This document shows positions 24,971 through 34,569 of a DNA stretch of 64,000 bases, piece after piece. Each line of letters opens with the position of its first letter. Position 1 is the stretch's first letter. Origin of the DNA: Deltaproteobacteria bacterium (GTDB taxonomy: Bacteria; Myxococcota; JADLHZ01); contig JADLHZ010000072.1 of NCBI GenBank assembly GCA_020848545.1, positions 34,372-98,371 of the forward strand, given 5' to 3'. The notes below the pieces were generated by a model. It did not search any database, was not told the origin of the DNA, and saw nothing but the letters and a program-made list of their open reading frames with translations. The position numbers and the translations under genes are program-made.

Positions 24971-26947
24971 ATGGCGAACTACTTCACGGACAACGACGAC
25001 CTCCAATGGCAATACCAACACGGCCTGCAGTGGGACGAGCTCGCGCGCACGAGTGAGCTCGACTACACGCTCCCCGGCGGCCACAAGAACCTGAAGGAAG
25101 CGCGCGCGTTCTACGACGAAGTCATGAACCTCGTCGGCGACATCGCCGCCAATGAGCTCGCGCCGCGCGCGGCCGCGATCGATCGCAAGGGCACGCACCT
25201 CGAGAACGGCAAGGTCGTCATGCCCAAAGAGAGCGACGAGGTGCTGCAGAAGTTCAAGGAGGCCGGCTTGCTCGGCATGACCTTGCCGCGCGAGCTCGGC
25301 GGCTCGAACTGCCCGCTCGGCCTCTCGTTCGTCGCCAACGAAGTGCTCTCGCGCGCCGACGTCAGCACGATGAGCCACATCGGCTTTCACAACGGCAGCG
25401 GCATGGCGCTCCTCGCCTACTCCGCTTTGGAGGGCTCGGTCGTCCGCGATCCGCAGAACCCGTTCCTCGGCAAGACGCGCTGGGACAAAGAGATCCAGGA
25501 GATCGCCGAAGGCAAAGCTTGGGGCTGCATGGTGCTCACCGAGCCCGACTGCGGCAGCGATCTCGGCGCCATGCGCACGACCGGGACGCTCAAGGACGGC
25601 AAGTGGTACCTGAACGGCAACAAGATCTTCATCACGAGCGGCCACGGGCAGTATCAGATCGTCATCGCCCGCACGGAAGAGAAGAAGGGCGACGGCGCTT
25701 TGGACGGCCTCAAGGGCCTGAGTCTCTTCATGTGCCGCCGCGAGATCGAGCGCGACGGCAAGAAGATCCAGAACGTGAAGATCGACAAGGTCGAGCACAA
25801 GATGGGCCACAACGGCTCGCCCACGTGCTCGCTCGTCTACGAAGACAGCGAAGCGGAGCTCATCGGCAAGCGCGGCCAAGGCTTCGAGCTGATGCTGTTC
25901 ATGATGAACGGCGCGCGCGTGGCCGTCGGCTTCGAAGGCGTCGGCGTGTGCGAAGCCGCGTACCGGCAGGCGACCGAGTACGCGAAGATCAGAAAGACGA
26001 TGGGCAAGGCGATCATCGAGCACGAGATGGTCGCCGAGATGCTGATGGACATGGACCTCGACATCCGCGGCATGCGCGCGATGGCGTTCCAATGCATCAA
26101 CTACTCGGAGCTCTCGACGAAGTACGATCTGATCCTCCGCTACGCGCCGCCGAAAGACCCCGCCGAAGCCGAGCGCATCCGCGGGCTCGTCGCCAAGTAC
26201 AAGAAGCGCGCGCGCGACCTGACGCCCTTGCTCAAGTATGTCGCCGCCGAAAAGGCCGTCGAGCACGCGCGCAAGAACATGCAGATCCACGGCGGCGCCG
26301 GCTACATGCAGGAGTTCGGCGCCGAAAAGATCATGCGCGACGCGCTGGTGATCCCGGTTTACGAAGGCACGTCTCAGATCCAGGCGCTGATGGTGCTGAA
26401 GGATCGACTGATGAGCGTGCTGAAGGCGCCGACGAAGTTCGCCAAGCAAATGAGCCTCGCGAGCATCGGCGCCACCACCGCGAAGACCGAGCTCGAGCGC
26501 AACGTGCACCAAGGCCGCGTCGAAGTGTCGAAGGTGATCACGCACCTCATCGGCCGCGTCGCCGGCAACAAGGTGCGTAAAGAGATCGGCCAAGCGCTGC
26601 GCGACATGCCGGCGCACGAGTGGCCGCGCTACCTCACGCAGGACTTCATGCGCGATTGGGACCTGAAGGCCGACTTCTCGTACGGCCTCCTGCACGCCGA
26701 GCGCCTGACGAAGATGCTCGTCGACGTCGAGATCGCGACGATCTTGGCGAAGCAGGCGGCGATGTACCCCGAGCGGAAGAAGCTCGCCGAACGCTACGCG
26801 CGCCGCATGATGCCGCGGATTCGCCACATGGCGGACGAGATCCGCACCGGCGACACCAGCGTGCTCGAGTGGATCGACGAGCTGGCGGCGAGAGAAGTGA
26901 GCGCCGATGCCGAAACGAAAGTGCAACGCGAGAAGCGCGTGGCGTAG
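24971..26947 (+). CDS. Acyl-CoA dehydrogenase
   Basis: 658 residues. FAD-dependent acyl-CoA dehydrogenase: TEPDCGSDLGAMRTTG (FAD/substrate loop), the NKIFITSGHG strand, and a C-terminal domain with YEGTSQIQALMVLKD, where the Glu is the catalytic base. The longer-than-usual length (classical members are about 390) and C-terminal extension are typical of the FadE5-like/large acyl-CoA dehydrogenase group. It catalyses the first step of beta-oxidation with electron transfer to ETF. An EtfD-like membrane Fe-S protein is encoded at 52.9 kb. The SDR upstream and the thiolase downstream fit one pathway. Ribosome-binding site AGGAG at 24960-24964. Confidence 0.96.
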   Translation: MANYFTDNDDLQWQYQHGLQWDELARTSELDYTLPGGHKNLKEARAFYDEVMNLVGDIAANELAPRAAAIDRKGTHLENGKVVMPKESDEVLQKFKEAGLLGMTLPRELGGSNCPLGLSFVANEVLSRADVSTMSHIGFHNGSGMALLAYSALEGSVVRDPQNPFLGKTRWDKEIQEIAEGKAWGCMVLTEPDCGSDLGAMRTTGTLKDGKWYLNGNKIFITSGHGQYQIVIARTEEKKGDGALDGLKGLSLFMCRREIERDGKKIQNVKIDKVEHKMGHNGSPTCSLVYEDSEAELIGKRGQGFELMLFMMNGARVAVGFEGVGVCEAAYRQATEYAKIRKTMGKAIIEHEMVAEMLMDMDLDIRGMRAMAFQCINYSELSTKYDLILRYAPPKDPAEAERIRGLVAKYKKRARDLTPLLKYVAAEKAVEHARKNMQIHGGAGYMQEFGAEKIMRDALVIPVYEGTSQIQALMVLKDRLMSVLKAPTKFAKQMSLASIGATTAKTELERNVHQGRVEVSKVITHLIGRVAGNKVRKEIGQALRDMPAHEWPRYLTQDFMRDWDLKADFSYGLLHAERLTKMLVDVEIATILAKQAAMYPERKKLAERYARRMMPRIRHMADEIRTGDTSVLEWIDELAAREVSADAETKVQREKRVA

Positions 26948-26997
26948 ACCGTGGAAATCCAAGATCCACAGGCTTTTCCCCTCGATCGGAGCTCTTT

Positions 26998-28311
26998 GTG
27001 GCCAAAGTAAACGCCTCTTCCGACAAGCCCCGCCGCGCCGTCATCATCGCCGGCGTTCGCACACCCTTCGTCAAAGCCTGGACCGATCTCATGGAGCACT
27101 CGACGCTCGATCTGTCGTGCGCCGCGGTGACCGGCCTGTTGCAGAAGACCGGCCTCGATCCGAAGCGCATCGACAGCGTCGTGTGGGGCAGCGTCATCCT
27201 GCCGGTGCGCGCGCCGAACACCGCGCGTGAATTGGTGCTCGAGCTCGGCCTGCCGCGGCACATCCCTGGCATGACCGTGACGCGTGCGTGCGCCACCGGG
27301 CTGCAGGCGATCACGACCGCCATCGAAGAGGTCGAGCGCGGATATTCGGACGTCGTGCTCGCGGGCGGATCCGACTCGACGTCGAACGCCGAGATGCCGA
27401 TGCCGCAGAAGCTCGTGCACTTCGGCGCGCGGCTGACGTACGGCGGTAAGAAGACGCCGGCGCAGACGCTCGAGCTCGCCAAAGAATTGCTGCCTTTGAG
27501 CGACCTCATCCCGGAAGTGCCAAAGCTCACCGAGCGCTACACGAAGAAGACGATGGGCGAGCACTGCGAAGAGATGGCGCAAATCCACGGCATTCCACGC
27601 GACCAGCAAGACAAGTTCGCGGCGGTCTCGCACCAGCGCGCGGCCAAAGCGATCGCGTCGGACCGCTTCGTCAGAGAAGTCGTCCCCGTCAAGCGCGCAA
27701 ACGGCCAGCTCGTGCGCGAAGGCAACATCGTGCGCGCAGACACGACAGCGGAGAAGCTCGGCAAACTGCGTCCCGTGTTCAGCCGCGAAGGCACAATCAC
27801 CGCCGGCAACGCGAGCCCGTTGACCGACGGCGCCGCGGCCGTGCTCGTCGTCGAAGAGAGCGTGGCGAAGCAGCTGAACATCGGCCTGCCGATGGCGCGC
27901 GTGCGCTCGTGGGCCTACGCCGCGCTCGATCCGAACGACGGTCTGCTGCTCGGGCCGGCGTACGCGTCGCCGGTGGCGTTGAAGCGCGCGGGCATGACGA
28001 TGAAGAACCTCGACCTCATGGACATGCACGAGGCGTTCGCGGCGCAGTGCTTGTGCAACTTGAAGATGATGAGCTCGGACACCTTCGCCAGAGAGCGCCT
28101 GCAGATGGACAAGGCGATGGGCGAGATGGATCCGTCGCGCCTGAATGTGCATGGCGGATCGATCGCGCTCGGGCATCCCTTCGGCGCGACCGGCGTGCGC
28201 CAAGCGACGACGATGATCAACGAGCTCGCGGAGCGCGATCTGCAGACCGCCATGATCACGATTTGCGCGGCCGGCGGCATGGGCGTCAGCGCTGTCCTGG
28301 AACGAATCTAA
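26998..28311 (+). CDS. Acetyl-CoA acyltransferase (thiolase)
   Basis: 437 residues from GTG 26998 (CGGAG six bases upstream). Thiolase hallmarks: active-site Cys in MTVTRACATGLQA, the GNASPLTDGAAAVLV motif, NVHGGSIALGHPFGATGVRQ with the catalytic His, and the second Cys in ITICAAGGMGVSAVLERI. It performs the last, thiolytic step of beta-oxidation (or the reverse condensation). It lies 50 bases after the acyl-CoA dehydrogenase on the same strand. The FadI/FadA type matches the long insertion before residue 200, but I cannot separate the subgroups from sequence alone. Confidence 0.95.
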   Translation: MAKVNASSDKPRRAVIIAGVRTPFVKAWTDLMEHSTLDLSCAAVTGLLQKTGLDPKRIDSVVWGSVILPVRAPNTARELVLELGLPRHIPGMTVTRACATGLQAITTAIEEVERGYSDVVLAGGSDSTSNAEMPMPQKLVHFGARLTYGGKKTPAQTLELAKELLPLSDLIPEVPKLTERYTKKTMGEHCEEMAQIHGIPRDQQDKFAAVSHQRAAKAIASDRFVREVVPVKRANGQLVREGNIVRADTTAEKLGKLRPVFSREGTITAGNASPLTDGAAAVLVVEESVAKQLNIGLPMARVRSWAYAALDPNDGLLLGPAYASPVALKRAGMTMKNLDLMDMHEAFAAQCLCNLKMMSSDTFARERLQMDKAMGEMDPSRLNVHGGSIALGHPFGATGVRQATTMINELAERDLQTAMITICAAGGMGVSAVLERI

Positions 28312-28346
28312 GAGCGACGATTTCACCGGCAGACGCTCGTCGTGCA

Positions 28347-31300
28347 CTACGGCGCGAAGGTCGGGCACACGTTCGGCGTCGTCGCGCCGGCCGCGGTCAA
28401 CGACCATGCCGTCATGCTCGTGCGCAAGAACGATCGATTCGACGCGCTGTCCGGCGTGAAGACGAGGACCGGCGAGTCTTGGCCGTTCGAACCCATGAAG
28501 CCCGACGCCATGGGAGTGCCCGGGTTGGTCGCGTCGATGTAGGTCACGACGTCGACCGGAATGTCGGTCACGGAAGCTTTGAAGATCGCGACGGCGTCGA
28601 CACCGGTACTTGCGGCGTTCTGCAAGCCGGCGCTCGTACCGCCGAAGTTACGGAGCAGCGGCGAGATGAAACCGGCAGGCGCCGTCGTCACCGAAGGATT
28701 GCCGTTGTTCGCGCTCGATTGGCCTTCGTGCACCAAGACGCACTTCTTCGCGCCGAGCGTGCCCGTCAGCGTGACCTTGCCGGTCGAGTAGTCGGTCTCC
28801 CCGCCCCACCGGATCTCGTACTGCGAGAGATCGGCGTCGACGGTCGACGGGTTGTAGATCTTCACCCACTCGAAGCCTTCGTCGGTGCTGCCCGGATTCG
28901 TCAGGATCTCGGCGATGACCAAGGGCGTTCCGCTGCCCGGCGGCGGCGGCGGCGGCGGTCCGCCCGAGACCATGTCGGCCGCCGTGCGGATCGAGATCTC
29001 CATCGTCTGATCGAACGCGCGCAAGATGCCGGTGGCCGAGGTGTACGCTTGGCCGACCGAGGGCGTGGGCGACAGAGTGTAGAGCTGCGTGCCGATGCCG
29101 AGCGACTTACCGCTCGCCGTGACGACGAAGCGCGTGCCGTTGACGCTGGCCACGCTCAACGCGCCGGTCAACGCCACGAGCGTCCCTTCGAGCTTCACCT
29201 TGCTGCCGCCGGGCGCGACTTCCGTCGTCGAGACCACCGTCGCCGCCGGCAACGGATTGCCGCTCGTCGCCTTGGCGAAGTTCTGCACGTTCTTCAGCTG
29301 GTACTGCTCGTGGAACTTGTCGACGGTGCCGTCGAAGCTCACGCGATCGCCCGCGACCGTCGCCTGCGTCGAGAAGATGAAGAGGCCGGAGTCGTTGACG
29401 CTGGTGTACGCCGCGTCGCCGCTGACGTGCGCGACGTAGAAGCCGCCGGTGCCCTTCGCCGTCACGAGCACGTTGTTCAAGCGCACGGCCTGGCCTTGCA
29501 GCGCCGGCGTCGACTTGATCGCGTAGATCGTCGCCGGGCAACCTTGCGCGCCTGGGTTCGCGGCGTCCGGACAAGCGTCGCAGGCGTCGCCCTTCTTGTC
29601 GCCGTCTTGATCGGCTTGATCGGTGTTCTTCACCGCCGGGCAGTTGTCGTCGGCGTCTTTGATGGTGTCGCTGTCGCGATCGTCGCCGGTGCCCTTCGCG
29701 CACGCTTCCGAGTCCGGATCGATCGGGCACACGTCGCACGCGTCGCCCTCGCCGTCGTTGTCGAAGTCGTCCTGCGTGAGCGGACCGGACGGACCGGTGG
29801 CGTCCATCGGGCGCGGCGGATCGAAGACGCTCGGGCACTTGTCGTCTTTGTCCTTGACGCCGTCGCCGTCGAGGTCGTCTTTTTGCGCTTCCCCGGTGAA
29901 GCGGATCGTGTCGTTGGCTTCGGCGCGGAAGGGAACGCAGCTCGGCTCGCCCTGCGGAACGCCGCAGTTGAAGAGGTCGTAGTCGTGCGACGCCGCGGTC
30001 TTCAAGTCGGCGAGCGACTTACCGCTCTCACGGTGCACGCACGCGCGCTTCTTGCTGCCGCACACGTCGAGCGCTTCGCAGTCGGTCTCGGTCATGCCGA
30101 GCGCGTCGAGCACCTTCTGATCGCCGTACAAAGGCACGCCGCCGCGCAACACGAGCAGCGTGTCCTTCGGCTCGGCTTCGATGACGGCGCGGAAGTTCTT
30201 CGCACCGCCGGCGAACATCGCGACGTCGGCGACCTTGCCCGCTTCGAGCGTGCCGATGACGTCGTCCATGTGCGCGGCCTTGGCGGCGTTCGCGGTCGCC
30301 ATGTCGACGAGCTGCTTGTCGGTAAAGTAGCCGCCGTACTGCGTCTTGTTCAGACGATCGACGCAGGCGAACTCGCGGCCTAGGTTCATCGAGCCGCTGA
30401 GCAGCCAGTCGGTGCCGAGCGCGATGTTGACGCCGGCGCGGTGCATCACCGTCACGCTCGCTGTGTAGCCGTAGAGATCGACGTTCGTGCGCGCCGACCA
30501 AACCAGCGAGCTGCCGTCGGCGGCCATCGTCATCGCGTCCTTCAGGTCGAGGCCGATGCCGTGGATGATCGAGGTGTTGGCGCCGACGAAGTCACGGCCG
30601 CCGCCGTCCGTCGCGCTCAAGCAGTTGAACTCGTTGTGCGCTTCAGCGTCGATGCCTTCGGCGATGTGCGGATAGTAAGCGGAGAAGCCGGCGCGGGGGC
30701 CGATGAAGCCGTCGTAGCCGCAGCCCGACGCCAGGATCTTTCCCTTGGTGTCCGAGAGCGGAAAGGTCTCGTACTGGACCGGGTCTTTCGTGAGCCCTTC
30801 CATCGCCTTATCGTCGAGGTTGCGCAGGAAGCCCGGGCCGGTGGTCGACGAGACGCTCGAGGTGGCGCCGGTCATCACGAAGCGCAGCTCGCCGAGCGAG
30901 TGCGACTCTTTGACCTCAGCGCTGCCGGCCGACGAGATCATGTGGTGACCGCGCAGGCCCTTGCGCCAGTCGTGGCGGTGATCGAAGCGCTCCTGGCCGT
31001 GCGGCTTCGGCGTCATGTTCGACCACTTCAAGTGATCGTGCGAGTTGATGAGGCCCGGCGAGACGACGGCGTCGGGGCAGCTCAAGAGCGCGGCGCCGGC
31101 GGTGTCGCAATCACAGGCCGCGCAGACGATCTTGCCGTCTTGGCCGAGGACGAGTTTGCCGCCCTTCAAGAGGCCGGCCGGCGTAATGATGTTCGCGTGG
31201 ATCGCCAGGCCCTTGCCGCCGGCGTCGAAGGCGCACGCCTCGCCGCTCGGGGCCGCTTTCGGCGCGCTGTCGCAGGTGGTGATCGGATCGACGGGCTTCT

Positions 31301-31460
31301 CGGGGCCGCTCGGGCCCGAAGGTCCAGGCGGATCCTCGTTGGTCGGTCCGATCGCCTCTTTGTCGCGGTGCTTCAGGTCCGGATCGACGATCCCGCGCCC
31401 GCAAGCGACGGCGAAGACACACGCGGCCACCACCGAGAGAGCAAGACGAGCGACGACCAC
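28347..31460 (-). CDS. Amidohydrolase lipoprotein with TSP3, OB-like and lamin-tail regions
   Basis: 1037 residues from GTG 31460 (AAGGAG five bases upstream; an in-frame GTG at 31499 adds 13). Lipobox VFAVACG. Amidohydrolase domain about 75-480: metal HxH in PGLINSHDHLKW, His in SIIHGIGLDLKD, and metal Asp in IALGTDWLLSGS. Thrombospondin type-3-like Ca-binding region about 520-640 (DLDGDGVKDKDDKCP, DQDGDKKGDACDACP). OB-like domain about 640-840. Pro-rich linker, then a lamin-tail domain about 860-980 (LVIAEILTNP, EWVKIYNPS). No other protein in the window has this combination. It is a surface hydrolase of unknown substrate, possibly calcium-dependent. Confidence 0.88.
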   Translation of the reverse strand: MVVARLALSVVAACVFAVACGRGIVDPDLKHRDKEAIGPTNEDPPGPSGPSGPEKPVDPITTCDSAPKAAPSGEACAFDAGGKGLAIHANIITPAGLLKGGKLVLGQDGKIVCAACDCDTAGAALLSCPDAVVSPGLINSHDHLKWSNMTPKPHGQERFDHRHDWRKGLRGHHMISSAGSAEVKESHSLGELRFVMTGATSSVSSTTGPGFLRNLDDKAMEGLTKDPVQYETFPLSDTKGKILASGCGYDGFIGPRAGFSAYYPHIAEGIDAEAHNEFNCLSATDGGGRDFVGANTSIIHGIGLDLKDAMTMAADGSSLVWSARTNVDLYGYTASVTVMHRAGVNIALGTDWLLSGSMNLGREFACVDRLNKTQYGGYFTDKQLVDMATANAAKAAHMDDVIGTLEAGKVADVAMFAGGAKNFRAVIEAEPKDTLLVLRGGVPLYGDQKVLDALGMTETDCEALDVCGSKKRACVHRESGKSLADLKTAASHDYDLFNCGVPQGEPSCVPFRAEANDTIRFTGEAQKDDLDGDGVKDKDDKCPSVFDPPRPMDATGPSGPLTQDDFDNDGEGDACDVCPIDPDSEACAKGTGDDRDSDTIKDADDNCPAVKNTDQADQDGDKKGDACDACPDAANPGAQGCPATIYAIKSTPALQGQAVRLNNVLVTAKGTGGFYVAHVSGDAAYTSVNDSGLFIFSTQATVAGDRVSFDGTVDKFHEQYQLKNVQNFAKATSGNPLPAATVVSTTEVAPGGSKVKLEGTLVALTGALSVASVNGTRFVVTASGKSLGIGTQLYTLSPTPSVGQAYTSATGILRAFDQTMEISIRTAADMVSGGPPPPPPPGSGTPLVIAEILTNPGSTDEGFEWVKIYNPSTVDADLSQYEIRWGGETDYSTGKVTLTGTLGAKKCVLVHEGQSSANNGNPSVTTAPAGFISPLLRNFGGTSAGLQNAASTGVDAVAIFKASVTDIPVDVVTYIDATNPGTPMASGFMGSNGQDSPVLVFTPDSASNRSFLRTSMTAWSLTAAGATTPNVCPTFAP

Positions 31461-31534
31461 GAGAGCTCCTTCGCGAGACCCATGAAAAACCGGCGCCACC
31501 CCTAGCGGCGCGGCGTCAGGCTGGCAAGCAAAAA

Positions 31535-32191
31535 ATGCCGGCGCGGATTATCGTCACGCGGCCGTCACAGTTGCTCCATTCTCGGGAACGTTTTGACGCG
31601 CCGCCCGTGGAAGCCTACGTGGATGCACGCGTGAGCCACCGAGAGATCGATCGCCTGACGCTCGAGCGAGCCAAGCGCGGCGACCGGGCGGCCTGCCGCG
31701 CGCTCGTCGCCACCTATCAGCGCGCGGTGTTTTCGATGCTCTACCGCATGCTCGTGGCCCGACGCTCGCGCGCGATCGTCGACGAGCTGGCCCAAGAGAC
31801 GTTCCTGCGGGTCTTTCGCGCGCTGCCAGGCTTCGAGGCGGAGGGACCGGCGCGGCTGTCGACGTGGATCCTGACGATCGCGTCGCGCCTGGCGATCGAC
31901 GAGCTGCGCCGCCCGGTGCTGCTCGAGCCGCTCACCGACGAGGACGTCGATCAGGCGATCGACGATTCGCTGCACACGAACGCCGAACAGCGCTCGATCG
32001 CCCGCAAGATCGCCCGCGCCGTCGCCGATCTCGCGCCCGACTTTCGCGAGACCTTCGTGCTCTCGGTTTATCACGAGTGCAGCCATGAGGAGATCGCGCA
32101 CAGCTTGCGCATCGAGATCGGCACCGTGAAGTCGCGGCTGTCCCGGGCGCGTGCCGCCGTAAAAGAAGCGCTCGGAGAGATCGAAGTATGA
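31535..32191 (+). CDS. ECF-type RNA polymerase sigma factor
   Basis: 218 residues from ATG 31535; GTG 31631 would give a 186-residue protein whose N-terminus fits region 2 better, so the true start may be there. Region 2: ERAKRGDRAACRALVATYQ, the VDELAQETFLRVFRAL helix and STWILTIASRLAIDELRR. Region 4: EIAHSLRIEIGTVKSRLSRA with a helix-turn-helix. The downstream FecR-like gene overlaps by four bases (ATGA), as expected for a sigma/anti-sigma pair. The stimulus is not visible. Confidence 0.93.
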   Translation: MPARIIVTRPSQLLHSRERFDAPPVEAYVDARVSHREIDRLTLERAKRGDRAACRALVATYQRAVFSMLYRMLVARRSRAIVDELAQETFLRVFRALPGFEAEGPARLSTWILTIASRLAIDELRRPVLLEPLTDEDVDQAIDDSLHTNAEQRSIARKIARAVADLAPDFRETFVLSVYHECSHEEIAHSLRIEIGTVKSRLSRARAAVKEALGEIEV

Positions 32192-33525
32192 ATTTTGATA
32201 CATGGAAAACGCCTGAGCCGAGCGCGGACTTCGCCGATCGCGTGACGAATCGCTTGTTCGCGCAGCAAGATCGCACGCGGCGTGGCCGCCGGCTCGCCAT
32301 CGCCGCCGTCGCCGCGAGCGCGCTCCTCCTGGCGACGTGGCTCCTGCGCACGATGCCGCAAGAAGGAACGCACACGGCCGATGCGCGGACCACGCTCGCG
32401 CTCGGTGATCGCGCCGCGATCGTGGCCGAGCCGCACACATCACTGTCGTGGCGCGTGGAACGATCTGGCCGCACGATCGTGCAACACGATCGCGGGGCCG
32501 CATTCTACCGCGTCGATCAGGGCGAAGCGTTCACGGTGAACACTCCCTATGGATCGATCGACGTGCGCGGCACCTGCTTCTCCGTCGAGGTGAGCGAGAT
32601 GGGCGCGAAGACAGCAGCAGTGAGCGCAGTATTGTCCGCAGCGGTGACCGGCGCCGTGTTCGTCACGGTGTACGAAGGGCGCGTGGCGCTCGGGAGCAAC
32701 GGCGGCGAGCCGATCGCGATCGACGCCGGCGAGCGCGCTTACGCGACGCCAGGGCAAGCGGCGAAGAAGATCGCGCAAACGTCGACGCAGCGACCGAGCG
32801 AAGCGGCGCCTCAGAACGCCGCCGTTGCACCCGAGCCGGTGCGCGATCTGGCTGCCGCGCAAACGAAGATCGCGACGCTCGAGAGCGCGCTCGCGCAAAC
32901 ACGGAGCGAGGTGGAGTCGCTGCGCGCCGCGCAAGCGAAGAGCGCCGCGCCGAACGATCCCGCGGCGGCGTTCAAGCACCAGCAGAGCTTCCGCCCCGGG
33001 CCAGAGGAGCTCGCTCAGATGGCGAAGCGCTGCGAGGTGCGCATCGACATGCCGCCTGGGATGTTCCAACGCGAGCCGCCGAGCGTCGGCAAGCGCTGGC
33101 GCGAGAACTACAACTTGAACGACGACGAAGCGCGCGCGGTGAAGAAGGCAATGCAGGCGATGCACGCGGACGTGCAAAAGAACGTGCGCGAGCTCTACAT
33201 CCTCGTCACCGGCGACGGCGAAGCCGCGAAGTGGCTCTCACCGCAAGCGATGTTCGAAGAGCTCGAAGACAAGACGGCGGAGGAGATTCAAGCGCTCGCG
33301 CGACAACGCATCTCGGCCGAGCGCGCCGGGCTGCAACCGCCACCGACCGACGCCGCCGGCTTCTCTCCGGGCGAACGCTACATGCGCTGGTTCACCGGCC
33401 TCTCCGACGCGTTCGAAGCGAAGCTCGCCAAGGAGCTCGGCCCTGAGCGCGCGCGGGCGATGCACGATAAGTTCGAGGGCTGGCCCGGCGCGCGGTGGTC
33501 GATGAACGGCTGCCCCGGAGAGTGA
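32188..33525 (+). CDS. FecR-like anti-sigma membrane protein
   Basis: 445 residues. One transmembrane segment about 34-55 (RRLAIAAVAASALLLATWLL). The following FecR-type region (FTVNTPYGSIDVRGTCFSVEV) is the conserved periplasmic core that senses signals in FecR proteins. The remaining about 250 residues are a helical, coiled-coil-like extension (AQTKIATLESALAQTRSEVE) ending in a folded region with Cys. Translationally coupled to the sigma factor. The N-terminal 33 residues before the helix are short for a sigma-binding domain, so it is a likely but atypical anti-sigma. Confidence 0.8.
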   Translation: MNFDTWKTPEPSADFADRVTNRLFAQQDRTRRGRRLAIAAVAASALLLATWLLRTMPQEGTHTADARTTLALGDRAAIVAEPHTSLSWRVERSGRTIVQHDRGAAFYRVDQGEAFTVNTPYGSIDVRGTCFSVEVSEMGAKTAAVSAVLSAAVTGAVFVTVYEGRVALGSNGGEPIAIDAGERAYATPGQAAKKIAQTSTQRPSEAAPQNAAVAPEPVRDLAAAQTKIATLESALAQTRSEVESLRAAQAKSAAPNDPAAAFKHQQSFRPGPEELAQMAKRCEVRIDMPPGMFQREPPSVGKRWRENYNLNDDEARAVKKAMQAMHADVQKNVRELYILVTGDGEAAKWLSPQAMFEELEDKTAEEIQALARQRISAERAGLQPPPTDAAGFSPGERYMRWFTGLSDAFEAKLAKELGPERARAMHDKFEGWPGARWSMNGCPGE

Positions 33526-33528
33526 CGC

Positions 33529-34569
33529 TCAGGTCCAGCGGAACCACTTCAACGAGATCGCGAACGCCACGGCGCCCCACGCGCTGAGCACGGCGAGGCG
33601 CGGCGCCACCATGACCAACGAAGCCCCATCGTTCATCACGCCGCGCAGCGCGTCGTTCAGCGCCGTCAGCGGCAGCGCGTTGATCACCGGCTGCAACCAC
33701 GCGGGGAAATTCACCGAGGAGAAGAACACGCCGGACAAGATGAACATCGGCAACATGGCGAGGTTCATGAGGCCGCTCGCCGTCTGCGTGTTCTGCGCGC
33801 GGCACGCCGTGAGCAGCCCGAGGCCGGCGAACACCGCGGCGCCGAGAAAGCCGATCGCGAACACCGCCACGACCGACCCCTGGGTGTGCACCGAGAACGC
33901 GAGCGCCGCGAAGCCGACGAGGATGCCGACCTCCCAGAACACGCCGAACAGTCGCGCGAGCAGAAAGGACAGCAGAAACGAGCTGCGCCGCATCGGCGTC
34001 GCCACGAGCCGCTTCATCAGCTTGCGTTGGCGCGCGTCGACGACCACCCAGCCGACGCCCCACATGCCGCCGCTCATCAGCTGCATGCCGAGCAGGCCGG
34101 GCACGAGCCAATCGACGTAACGGCTGCCCGGCTGCTGCGCCGTCTCCGCGCGCGTGGCGACGACGTCCTTGCGCCCGGCGCGCCGCTGCAACACATCGTC
34201 GACGGCCAAGCGCACGCCCTCGGCATCGGGGCGCTGCGGATCATAATAGTAGACGATCGTGTCGGCGTTTCCGTCGAGGCCGATGACCACCTGCGCGCGC
34301 TTCAACGCGAGGCGCAGGTCTTCGACGCTCATGATTTGCGGCGCGAGCTTTACGCCAGGCCTGTCGCCGGTGAGCGTGGCAGCGAGCTCCTGCGCGCGCG
34401 GCCCGTCGACGATCGCGATCTTCACCGTGGGCGCTCCCTCTTGGCGAAACGCGAGCCCGAGCGCCACCGTCAGCAGCACCGGAAAGCCGAAGGTCCAGAA
34501 GACGGCGCCTGGCTCGCGCAAGAATTCGCGGACGCGTGCGAGGGTGAGGAGCCAGAGCGAGTACATCAA
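33529..34569 (-). CDS. ABC-2 type transporter permease
   Basis: 346 residues. N-terminal membrane helix, about 150-residue extracytoplasmic region, then five more helices (about 170-345), which is the ABC2-type exporter permease layout. The conserved GLLGMQLMSGGMWGVGWVVVDARQRKLMKRL segment is typical. ATG 34569 overlaps the stop of the MYXO-CTERM lipoprotein gene (ATGA). It pairs with the ATPase at 35103-35846. Substrate not predictable; ABC-2 exporters carry drugs, polysaccharides or lipids. Confidence 0.92.
   Translation of the reverse strand: MMYSLWLLTLARVREFLREPGAVFWTFGFPVLLTVALGLAFRQEGAPTVKIAIVDGPRAQELAATLTGDRPGVKLAPQIMSVEDLRLALKRAQVVIGLDGNADTIVYYYDPQRPDAEGVRLAVDDVLQRRAGRKDVVATRAETAQQPGSRYVDWLVPGLLGMQLMSGGMWGVGWVVVDARQRKLMKRLVATPMRRSSFLLSFLLARLFGVFWEVGILVGFAALAFSVHTQGSVVAVFAIGFLGAAVFAGLGLLTACRAQNTQTASGLMNLAMLPMFILSGVFFSSVNFPAWLQPVINALPLTALNDALRGVMNDGASLVMVAPRLAVLSAWGAVAFAISLKWFRWT

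Noticed and set aside
24941..26962. Long minus-strand frame over the acyl-CoA dehydrogenase
   Set aside because: It is an antisense shadow with His/Arg/Leu-rich composition and no domain; the plus-strand gene has all family motifs.
27909..30383. 824-codon plus-strand frame over the amidohydrolase gene
   Set aside because: Arg/Ala-rich antisense reading with no motif; the minus-strand gene has complete metal-binding motifs.
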